20,085 nucleotides of DNA. Source: a virus. The stretch is from positions 1 through 20,085 of IMG/VR virus record IMGVR_UViG_3300021356_000380; one strand, given 5' to 3'. Below the pieces are notes generated by a model. It had not been told where the DNA came from. It did not search any database and saw only the letters and a list, made by a program, of their open reading frames with translations. A program made the position numbers and the translations under genes. Of this stretch, positions 1 through 4,808 are shown in pieces; positions within the stretch are counted from its first letter, which is position 1; every line of letters starts with the position of its first letter.

Positions 1-623
1 TCGATGTCAGGCAGCCCAGCCGGGTCTGTCATAAGAAAACTCGGATCCGAGCTGTATCGGCCCGAGTACCCGTGCAGGATCGACCAGTGCCCGCAAGTTG
101 TGCTGCTGCACATAGGCGGTTCACCGCGAAGCATGTTGCCTTGATGCAGCCATCCGACCAGCACAGGGATGCCGGCGTCGATGGCTTCCATCACGTCTTC
201 TGCGTCAGCGTTATCAACAAAGCGCACCTGCAGGCCCAAGCTGGTTAATGCCTCGACGTGAGCGAAGACAGAAGTGGTGTCGCCGTATCGAGCCCTAATG
301 CGCTCATACTCTTCCTGTGTGGCAACTTTTTTGTAGTACGCGGCCACAGCAGCTGCCGCACTCGTGAAACACTTCCGCTCGCCGCCAGGCAGGTCTAGTT
401 GCTTGAAGTAACGAGGCAAATACACCTCCTGGTCGATGCCGCTGGCCTTCCAAGCCTGAAACCACTCAGCATCTTCTGACAACAACTCAGGGGGCATCGC
501 TTCCTCCAGCTGCTTAATGGCAGCCATGCGATGCGGCACGTCTGGCTTGTACCACTCAAAAAACGGCAGCAACGCGAGGCCCATGGCGATAAGCAGCAGG
601 GTCACTTGGATGATGCCGGACAA
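1..623 (-). CDS. C39-like cysteine peptidase, probable endolysin (partial, C-terminus outside window)
   Basis: This open frame runs off the left edge; 207 codons are visible from a TTG at 623. It has the layout of a C39/papain-fold cysteine peptidase: an oxyanion Gln75 (YFKQLD), nucleophile Cys85 in ERKCFTSAAAAVAAYY, His179 in CGHWSILHGYSG and Asp200 in TDPAG. Such domains cut peptide bonds; in phages they are used as cell-wall lysins, so an endolysin role is inferred. Residues 7-22 (VTLLLIAMGLALLPFF) form one mildly hydrophobic, Gly/Ala-containing segment, followed by charged residues, like a signal anchor. The start is uncertain: TTG 623, GTG 605 and ATG 584 are all in frame, and only the first two keep most of the hydrophobic segment. 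TTG 623 lies 3 bases after the stop of the 57-residue gene upstream, in the same frame, so translation is probably coupled. The peptidase assignment is fairly secure; the lysis role is less so. Confidence 0.8.
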   Translation of the reverse strand, partial: MSGIIQVTLLLIAMGLALLPFFEWYKPDVPHRMAAIKQLEEAMPPELLSEDAEWFQAWKASGIDQEVYLPRYFKQLDLPGGERKCFTSAAAAVAAYYKKVATQEEYERIRARYGDTTSVFAHVEALTSLGLQVRFVDNADAEDVMEAIDAGIPVLVGWLHQGNMLRGEPPMCSSTTCGHWSILHGYSGRYSSDPSFLMTDPAGLPDI

Positions 624-626
624 GGT

Positions 627-800
627 CTATTTTTCAATCCTTGTGTCAGGCAACAGCAAGTCGCGCAGATGCTTGACAGCCAAGTCATCCAAATCGTTAT
701 CAGTGCGAGTGACGATTTTCTCCAGCATCGCCACGATTAGCTCTTTAAACGCCCTAGAGCGCCACATGGTCATGACCAAAGGCTTGAGAACTAGAAGCAT
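627..800 (-). CDS. 57-residue hypothetical protein upstream of the C39 lysin
   Basis: ATG at 800, amber stop at 627-629. The peptide begins with a short hydrophobic stretch (MLLVLKPLVMTMW), then a basic patch and an amphipathic helix (FKELIVAMLEKIV), then an acidic TDNDLDDLAVKHL motif and a Leu-rich end. I do not recognise a named family. The TDN-x-(L/I)DD pattern is one I associate with small phage proteins next to lysis genes, but this is a memory impression. It ends 3 bases before the candidate TTG start of the C39 gene in the same reading frame, so the two are probably cotranscribed and translationally coupled. Its start lies 42 bases from the divergent plus-strand holin-like gene. No clear Shine-Dalgarno is seen; TAAGGGT lies rather far upstream. 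Confidence 0.55.
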   Translation of the reverse strand: MLLVLKPLVMTMWRSRAFKELIVAMLEKIVTRTDNDLDDLAVKHLRDLLLPDTRIEK

Positions 801-842
801 TGGATTGGCCTAGTTACCCTTAAAGCGTAGCTCTGTTGCGCT

Positions 843-1124
843 ATGGCAGAAACTCCACAGTCAAAAGCAGACGAACAGGACGAACAGCAGCACTCGTGGC
901 TGGGTGATGTTGTCCGCGTGACCATCCTGCTGTGGTCAATGGGTATCCTCACCGCCAACTATCTGGGCATCTTCTCCCAAGCCGTCGATCCAACTTTCCC
1001 GGCCAGCCTGTTGACAGGCACTGCGGCGTCTTATTCACCAGCTCTGGGCAAACTGGGCAAGAAAAAGAAAGAGGAAAACGGCGTTATCGTAGATAACAAA
1101 GACACCAAAGCTGGCATCAAATGA
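843..1124 (+). CDS. Holin-like small membrane protein
   Basis: A 93-residue protein with a charged, Gln/Glu/Asp-rich N-terminus (residues 1-20), one clear transmembrane helix (about residues 23-44, VVRVTILLWSMGILTANYLG), a second weakly hydrophobic stretch (about 52-68, FPASLLTGTAASYSPAL) and a Lys-rich cytosolic-type tail (KLGKKKKEE). Size, topology and charged tail fit a holin or holin-like pore protein, and the divergent C39 peptidase fits as its partner. The function is inferred from architecture only. It is the first gene of a four-gene plus-strand operon; its TGA overlaps the next ATG (ATGA at 1121-1124). No strong ribosome site precedes the ATG at 843. Confidence 0.7.
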   Translation: MAETPQSKADEQDEQQHSWLGDVVRVTILLWSMGILTANYLGIFSQAVDPTFPASLLTGTAASYSPALGKLGKKKKEENGVIVDNKDTKAGIK

Positions 1125-1615
1125 CCCGCGCACTTTTGGTATTGGGCATCACTTTGGTGGCTGGATTGCCTGCCCGTGCTGATCTCACCCACCGAATCAG
1201 TAGCAGCGTCCAGCTCGATGTCGGGGGTGCTTCAACCCGTGCCGTTCGCGTAGGCAACAGCTACAGCATCAGCGGCAGCGGAGTCGATACAACAGATGGA
1301 AGCACCGCAGGAGTCATCGGTGGCCTAGGCGCTCACACCGCTGGAGTTGGTGCATTAACCACGGTGACCGCATCACAGGCGACTGACGGCAACGCTTTTA
1401 GCTTTTCCAACAGCTACACCGTGGGCGACGCCATCCCGACAAGTGCACCAACTGTTGGCGAAGTCCCAGCCTTCGGAGACGTTACTTCTGAGTCTGCGGG
1501 CACAGCTTCAACGCTCGCAGGCACACTGACCACAGCAGGTGCCATCACTGTGACGGCAGGGGGAGCAAACACCAGCGCCATCGGGCAGGTGATCAGTGAA
1601 CTGCAAAGCCGCTAG
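1121..1615 (+). CDS. Secreted Ser/Thr/Gly-rich protein 1
   Basis: This 164-residue protein has a clean Sec signal peptide (MTRALLVLGITLVAGLPARA, cleavage expected before DLTHR). The mature part is low-complexity and rich in Ser, Thr, Gly, Ala and Val with almost no charged residues, as in beta-rich extracellular or virion surface proteins. The block NSYSISGSGVD and a later FSFSNSYTVGD have counterparts in the next gene (YTVSGSGVE and FQFAETYQGPG), suggesting the two are paralogues. Start and stop are coupled to their neighbours: ATGA with the holin-like gene, and a 20-base overlap with the next gene. From memory, similar secreted proteins occur in cyanophages without a proven function. Export is well supported; the role is unknown. 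Confidence 0.8.
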   Translation: MTRALLVLGITLVAGLPARADLTHRISSSVQLDVGGASTRAVRVGNSYSISGSGVDTTDGSTAGVIGGLGAHTAGVGALTTVTASQATDGNAFSFSNSYTVGDAIPTSAPTVGEVPAFGDVTSESAGTASTLAGTLTTAGAITVTAGGANTSAIGQVISELQSR

Positions 1616-1991
1616 TGCGCTTTTGCTGCTCTTGGCATCACCAGCCGCAGCGGTCCCTGTGGTCCCAAATTTTTCGCAGGGAGTTGTCTCGACCCACACA
1701 GAGACCAAGACGATTGTGAAAGAGAACATCGTCTCGGAATCGCACCGCACCGGCTGGGAGTACACGGTCAGCGGGAGTGGAGTTGAGCCAAGCAGCGGCA
1801 CTGTGAGCCCTGCTGTTAGCGGCACAGGCTTAGACCTTTCCAGTCGCAGCAGCTGGGTGCAATCAACACCTGGCGCTGCTTTTCAGTTTGCGGAGACCTA
1901 TCAAGGCCCTGGCCTGATTGAAAAAGTGACTATTGACAGAGAAACCATCATTGAAAGCGTGACCGACTCCACAAGCACATTCAGCCAATGA
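1596..1991 (+). CDS. Secreted protein 2, probable paralogue of the preceding gene
   Basis: 131 residues from a GTG start at 1596, chosen because it gives a complete signal peptide (MNCKAASALLLLLASPAAA, then VPVVP). An AGGTGA just upstream could act as a weak ribosome site. The mature protein has a Thr/Glu-rich start (THTETKTIVKENIVSES), a central YTVSGSGVE block and a FQFAETYQGPG block matching the preceding gene in order and spacing type, and an acidic, Ser/Thr-rich C-terminus. Its start lies inside the end of the preceding gene and its TGA overlaps the next ATG, so the operon is tightly coupled. No enzyme motif is visible. An exported structural or envelope protein is the best reading; the function is unknown. 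Confidence 0.75.
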   Translation: MNCKAASALLLLLASPAAAVPVVPNFSQGVVSTHTETKTIVKENIVSESHRTGWEYTVSGSGVEPSSGTVSPAVSGTGLDLSSRSSWVQSTPGAAFQFAETYQGPGLIEKVTIDRETIIESVTDSTSTFSQ

Positions 1992-2773
1992 GAGCGACAG
2001 CAACTGCGCTGCTACTCGGCTTGATTTACGCCACGCCTGCGGCTGCACAGGTGAGCGCAACTGCATCGCCTGTGAGCAATAGCAGTGGCTCAGTGGTCAA
2101 TCAGGCTGTGCAGGTCACTCCAGGTCAATATCAAAAGTTCAGCTTTGGGTCTGGGATTCAGTGCGACGGAGCAACGCTAAACATTTCCCCCTTCCTGTCC
2201 GGTGTTCACTCTTTCGGGAGACCTAACAATGAGTATTACGAGGAGCCGGTTTACGACAACAGCGACAACTACGGCCTCAAAGATCCAGAAACAGGCTTAG
2301 ACGGACCAGACGGAATACCCGACAATCCGGGCCGAGTCCTGTTCATGAAGCCAATGAGGACGGGCTATCGCAGCAACTACAGCAACAATTTTGGGATCAC
2401 CGCGACCATCTCATTGCCACTGGATCGTCGCGCGATTAACCAGTGCCTGAAAGCAGCAGAAAAGCAAGTTGCGCTGTACGAACAGAGCCTTGCCGATAAG
2501 AGACTCAACTACGAGATGGGCCGCCTTAAAGCTTGTGCGCAGGCGATCCGGGAAGGTTATGGCTGGTCTGACAACAGCCCGTTTAAAGCAATCTGTGCTG
2601 ATGTAGTTCTCAAGCCGATCCCTGTAGAGGGTCACACCCACGCCATCATTTACCCACAGCCCGACGTAAAGCCATTAGTGCGCGATTCCGATCTCTCTGC
2701 GCCAGGATCCGCTCCCGTAAAGATACCGGTTTTGCCTTTTTCAAAAGAAGCTTCTTCACAACCTTCTTCGTGA
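1988..2773 (+). CDS. Secreted protein 3 with central coiled-coil-like segment
   Basis: A 261-residue protein with a Sec signal peptide (MRATATALLLGLIYATPAAA, cleavage before QVSAT). The N-terminal mature part contains NSSGSVVNQAVQVTPGQYQ and a Cys at SGIQCDGATLN. The middle has an acidic, calcium-site-like stretch (DPETGLDGPDGIPDNPG). Residues of about 148-190 form a predicted helical or coiled-coil region (INQCLKAAEKQVALYEQSL). A Pro/Ser-rich tail follows HTHAIIYPQP. Four Cys in the mature part could form periplasmic disulphides. I recall similar proteins from cyanomyoviruses annotated only as hypothetical or structural. Its last 128 bases overlap, tail to tail, a minus-strand gene that also looks real. 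Other options are a spanin-like periplasmic lysis protein or a virion component; neither is shown. Confidence 0.75.
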   Translation: MRATATALLLGLIYATPAAAQVSATASPVSNSSGSVVNQAVQVTPGQYQKFSFGSGIQCDGATLNISPFLSGVHSFGRPNNEYYEEPVYDNSDNYGLKDPETGLDGPDGIPDNPGRVLFMKPMRTGYRSNYSNNFGITATISLPLDRRAINQCLKAAEKQVALYEQSLADKRLNYEMGRLKACAQAIREGYGWSDNSPFKAICADVVLKPIPVEGHTHAIIYPQPDVKPLVRDSDLSAPGSAPVKIPVLPFSKEASSQPSS

Positions 2774-3413
2774 TTGGCTTGGCCAGCTTTTGCAGCACTG
2801 ACGCAATCGGCTTGCTCAAGATGGCCGCAGTGGTGGCAAACGCGGCAGTTACCGCAACTGATACGGTCGGGCCAACATCAGGCACATAGTTGTTCACTAC
2901 CTGGCCAACAGGCACAGGGTCCCAAAGCTTTACGCACTTGCCGTCTTGCAGCTCATAACCCGCCAGGACCTCTGTCCCTAATTTGTTAAACGATCCGATT
3001 TCTTTCGAGCCAAAGGGTGGGCATGGCGCGCTTGGTGGCAAGTTGGAAGGGCCGGGGTCGGCTCTCGGTACACTTGGAGAAGGGACTGCGGCCGGGGTTT
3101 TTGGCTCCGGCTTTTTTGTGTCTGCTTGTGGTGGCTGCACCCATGTGAAGTCACGGGGCCTGTAGTCCGGCGCGTCATACACAGGAACCGCCCCATCGCA
3201 CAGCGTGACGTTGCCGCGTGGGTCATCCTCAAACGTTTGAACACCGCTGCCCTTGGCTATACGCGCACGCACGCATCCAGGCATTTCAATCACTGGATAC
3301 TTTGCAGACGTAACCGGTGGAGCCGTTGGTAAAACAGGGGGCGGGATTGGCTGGCCCACAGAGATGTCAGGCACGCCGATTCTTCGTACACCTATCTCAC
3401 GAATTTGCGGCAT
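2646..3413 (-). CDS. Pro-rich protein with C-terminal hydrophobic and highly basic segment
   Basis: 255 residues from ATG 3413. The N-terminus (MPQIREIGVRRIGVPDISVG) and the following PPPVLPTAPPV and EMPGCVRARI blocks resemble, from memory, a protein conserved in cyanophages and annotated as hypothetical or structural. The middle is a long Pro-rich linker (about residues 90-130). Next come a compact segment (GSFNKLGTEVLAGYELQDGK), a hydrophobic stretch (SVAVTAAFATTAAILS) and a very basic tail (KKVVKKLLLKKAKP, then RERILAQRDRNRALMALRR) that could bind nucleic acid or acidic membranes. It overlaps the convergent secreted protein by 128 bases, and its start codon overlaps the divergent start at 3412. 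Codon-level reading is convincing; the function is unknown. Confidence 0.75.
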   Translation of the reverse strand: MPQIREIGVRRIGVPDISVGQPIPPPVLPTAPPVTSAKYPVIEMPGCVRARIAKGSGVQTFEDDPRGNVTLCDGAVPVYDAPDYRPRDFTWVQPPQADTKKPEPKTPAAVPSPSVPRADPGPSNLPPSAPCPPFGSKEIGSFNKLGTEVLAGYELQDGKCVKLWDPVPVGQVVNNYVPDVGPTVSVAVTAAFATTAAILSKPIASVLQKLAKPITKKVVKKLLLKKAKPVSLRERILAQRDRNRALMALRRAVGK

Positions 3414-3729
3414 GAAGTCAGAGCGGTTTACGGCAGGTCAACTTTGGATTGAAAGGAACCGGAGAAGGGAGGGGCCTCCCATTGTTTACACCGTTCTCTG
3501 CGGTAAATCTGCCAGGCCGTTCACAGATACAAAGGCCATTCTGAAGTGGGTTAAGTGGCCCAAGGGCACGCCAACCGGGGACGCCTTGCGTGAGTGGCTA
3601 GCTTCGTTTGAGCAGAAACAAGAGGCACCCGCGCCAGAAGCGGACTTTGCTGAACGGATCAAGGCGGAAGGCTTCGGGCCGGAAGCTCACGACGACGATC
3701 CAACCGCTCACACCAAAATGATCACCTAA
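3412..3729 (+). CDS. 105-residue hypothetical protein
   Basis: ATG at 3412 shares the CATG at 3411-3414 with the start codon of the divergent minus-strand gene. An open frame extends upstream to 3253, but that part lies antisense to the other gene and looks non-coding. The body reads well: PPIVYTVLCGKSARPFTDTK, then ILKWVKWPKGTPTGDALREW and a charged acidic C-terminus. The Trp/Lys-rich core might be a small alpha/beta or DNA-binding fold; no family is recognised. An odd feature is a strong purine-rich AAGGGAGGGG at 3465-3474, part of a GGGAGG/CCTCCC inverted repeat, with no normal start codon after it. The true start could therefore be internal and non-standard. Two hairpins follow the stop. 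Confidence 0.6.
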   Translation: MKSERFTAGQLWIERNRRREGPPIVYTVLCGKSARPFTDTKAILKWVKWPKGTPTGDALREWLASFEQKQEAPAPEADFAERIKAEGFGPEAHDDDPTAHTKMIT

Positions 3730-3736
3730 ACAGTAT

Positions 3737-3774
3737 GCTTGGGGCTCCTTGGCAGGGAGTGATCCAGGCTTTTT
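3737..3774 (+). terminator. Probable factor-independent terminator after the 3412-3729 gene
   Basis: The outer stem GCTTGG (3737-3742) pairs with CCAGGC (3764-3769) with one G-T wobble. An inner stem GCTCC (3744-3748) pairs with GGAGT (3756-3760). TTTTT follows directly at 3770-3774, only 7 bases after the plus-strand stop codon. The small internal asymmetry makes it imperfect. Confidence 0.5.
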
Positions 3775-3791
3775 GTATGGGTCATTCGGTT

Positions 3792-3814
3792 AGCCCCGTT
3801 TCGGCGGGGCTTTC
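3792..3814 (+). terminator. GC-rich hairpin between convergent genes
   Basis: A perfect 7-bp stem AGCCCCG (3792-3798) / CGGGGCT (3805-3811) with a 6-base TTTCGG loop sits between the convergent ends of the 3412-3729 and 3820-4053 genes. The tail is a short TTT in the plus direction and there is no T-run in the minus direction. It may serve as a back-up or bidirectional terminator. Confidence 0.55.
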
Positions 3815-3819
3815 CTATG

Positions 3820-4053
3820 TCAAGGCATCTTGAAAGGCACAGCTGGACCAGTGCTGGTTGGCAACTCTGGCATCGCTTGATCAATCTGACCAGGCACCAT
3901 GTCGGTGATCATCTGGGTCAGCTCAAGTTTCAGCTCGCTGATGTAAAGCTTGGTCAGTGATGGGATGCGGGTGTAAAGCATCACCGATCCAGCGATCATG
4001 CCCGCTGACATCACAAAGGATGCGACGGACATTACGTTGAAAAGCTTTTGCAT
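3820..4053 (-). CDS. Small single-pass membrane protein
   Basis: 77 residues from ATG 4053 (MQKLFNVMSVASFVMSAG); an in-frame TTG at 4071 would add six residues but falls at the end of a terminator hairpin. A transmembrane helix spans about residues 8-28. The rest is an amphipathic segment (LTKLYISELKLELTQMITDM), then MVPGQIDQAMPELP and a Pro-rich end. I recall a closely similar small protein in many cyanomyovirus genomes, always annotated hypothetical. The topology would also suit a second holin or antiholin, so this is an alternative to the 843-1124 gene for that role. It is preceded by a minus-strand terminator and so is probably expressed by read-through or from its own unseen promoter. 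Confidence 0.75.
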   Translation of the reverse strand: MQKLFNVMSVASFVMSAGMIAGSVMLYTRIPSLTKLYISELKLELTQMITDMVPGQIDQAMPELPTSTGPAVPFKMP

Positions 4054-4069
4054 AGTTGTCGAGGCAAAC

Positions 4070-4103
4070 AAAAAGCCCCCGCGCTCTGCACAAGTACGGG
4101 AGC
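4070..4103 (-). terminator. Minus-strand factor-independent terminator
   Basis: Read on the minus strand, GCTCCCG (4103-4097) pairs with CGGGGGC (4081-4075) with one G-T wobble, and TTTTT (4074-4070) follows. It lies just after the beta-barrel gene and so ends the long structural operon. Confidence 0.65.
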
Positions 4104-4141
4104 CTCTTGCCGTCTGTGTGAGGAGACGATTGAGTTATAGC

Positions 4142-4483
4142 TCAGAAGCTAAATTTGGCACCAGTCTTGAAACCAAGGCCCAGTTCATCACCAGTGCTGA
4201 AAGAAACCTCGCCGTAGAGAGGACCGCCGCTGATTCCAGCCTTGCCGGTGAACTCAACTTCCTTCTCACCAGACGAAGGGAAAAGCACAGCAGGACCGGC
4301 TTGAACGTAAGCACCGTTGTCAAAGTCATAACCAATGTGGCCCTCAAGGCTGCCGGAGCCTGTGCCCGAATCAAGCCCTGCAGACATGTTGAGTTCCGGG
4401 TTGACGTACCAATCTGCGCGGGCAGAGAGGGGAGCCAAGGCAAGTGCGCCAGCGGCTACACCAAAAACAAGACGCTTGATCAT
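4142..4483 (-). CDS. Secreted small beta-barrel-like (porin-like) protein
   Basis: 113 residues with a Sec signal peptide (MIKRLVFGVAAGALALAPLSARA, cleavage before DWYVN). The mature protein of about 90 residues alternates polar and aromatic or aliphatic residues in short strands (LEGHIGYDFDNGAYVQAGPA, then KEVEFTGKAGISGG and GPLYGEVSFSTGD). It ends in LGLGFKTGAKFSF, with the terminal Phe typical of outer-membrane beta-barrel proteins. A gene of this type is, from memory, frequent in cyanophages. The inferred location is the host outer membrane or periplasm. Its length suits a small 8-strand barrel or a fragment of one. It starts 8 bases after the preceding small gene and is the last gene before the terminator. 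Confidence 0.8.
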   Translation of the reverse strand: MIKRLVFGVAAGALALAPLSARADWYVNPELNMSAGLDSGTGSGSLEGHIGYDFDNGAYVQAGPAVLFPSSGEKEVEFTGKAGISGGPLYGEVSFSTGDELGLGFKTGAKFSF

Positions 4484-4491
4484 TAGTCGAA

Positions 4492-4617
4492 TTAGCGTTT
4501 TCCCTGGCCACGGTACTTCTTGCGGCCCTTTTTTGGGCGTGAGTGTTGACCATTTCCCTGCGTGGTCCGTTTCGGTTTACCGACAACAAATGTTTGGCCG
4601 TTGAGTGATCTGGCCAT
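4492..4617 (-). CDS. 41-residue highly basic protein
   Basis: ATG 4617, TAA 4494-4492; the sequence starts MARSLNGQTFVVGKPKRTTQ and ends in a Lys/Arg/Gly-rich tail (SRPKKGRKKYRGQGKR). About a third of the residues are Lys or Arg, so nucleic-acid binding is likely by composition. I recall near-identical short proteins in cyanomyoviruses, which supports it as a real gene despite its size. Its ATG overlaps the TGA of the preceding gene (TGATG), indicating coupled translation. Role unknown. Confidence 0.7.
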   Translation of the reverse strand: MARSLNGQTFVVGKPKRTTQGNGQHSRPKKGRKKYRGQGKR

Positions 4618-4808
4618 CAGTAACCGTCAGTTGACTCCAGATTGCGGTACTTATGAGCCAAGCCGGTGAATAGACCGTGCATTGGGTGTGAAACCATGTC
4701 CCGGCCATCCAAGTAAAAAAGCTCCTCAAGCCATGCGGTGCGATTCGCGTTCGCAGCCACATCGGTCGCGCCATAAGTGGCGCAGATCATCGGGTCAGGT
4801 CGTTGCAT
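4617..4808 (-). CDS. 63-residue hypothetical protein downstream of the fibre gene
   Basis: The ATG at 4808 overlaps the fibre gene's TGA (TGATG), and its own TGA overlaps the next ATG in the same way. The protein (MQRPDPMICATYGATDVAAN, then WLEELFYLDGRDMVSHPMHG) is compact and charged with aromatic residues and no membrane segment. A related protein occurs in cyanophages as I remember, next to small structural genes. Because it sits at the end of the fibre genes, a fibre chaperone or assembly factor is possible, but there is no motif to show this. Confidence 0.7.
   Translation of the reverse strand: MQRPDPMICATYGATDVAANANRTAWLEELFYLDGRDMVSHPMHGLFTGLAHKYRNLESTDGY

Noticed and set aside
767-778. 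12-base perfect palindrome TGGTCATGACCA as an operator
   Set aside because: Several 12-base palindromes are expected by chance in 20 kb, and this one lies within a coding frame with no second copy seen.
517-813. Plus-strand open frame of 98 codons
   Set aside because: It lies antisense to the 57-residue peptide and the C39 gene, has a Ser/Arg-rich composition without protein-like patterning, and has no ribosome site.
801-842. Divergent promoter in the 42-base gap
   Set aside because: No -10/-35 pair of acceptable spacing could be found on either strand; a phage-specific promoter is possible but cannot be supported.
2745-2756. Palindrome AAGAAGCTTCTT as a terminator between convergent genes
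   Set aside because: It has no loop, is AT-rich and encodes the Lys-Lys-Leu-Leu run of the minus-strand protein; there is no stable stem with a T-run.
3253-3411. Upstream extension of the plus-strand gene at 3412
   Set aside because: It is antisense to the well-patterned N-terminus of the 2646-3413 gene and reads as non-coding; the ATG at 3412 is preferred.
3419-3441. TTGACC as a -35 element for the minus-strand gene at 3413
   Set aside because: At 17 bases spacing the -10 position reads ACTTCA, which is not a usable match.
3998-4486. Plus-strand open frame of 162 codons
   Set aside because: It is the antisense of the secreted beta-barrel gene and the terminator; the minus strand has the signal peptide and the family pattern.
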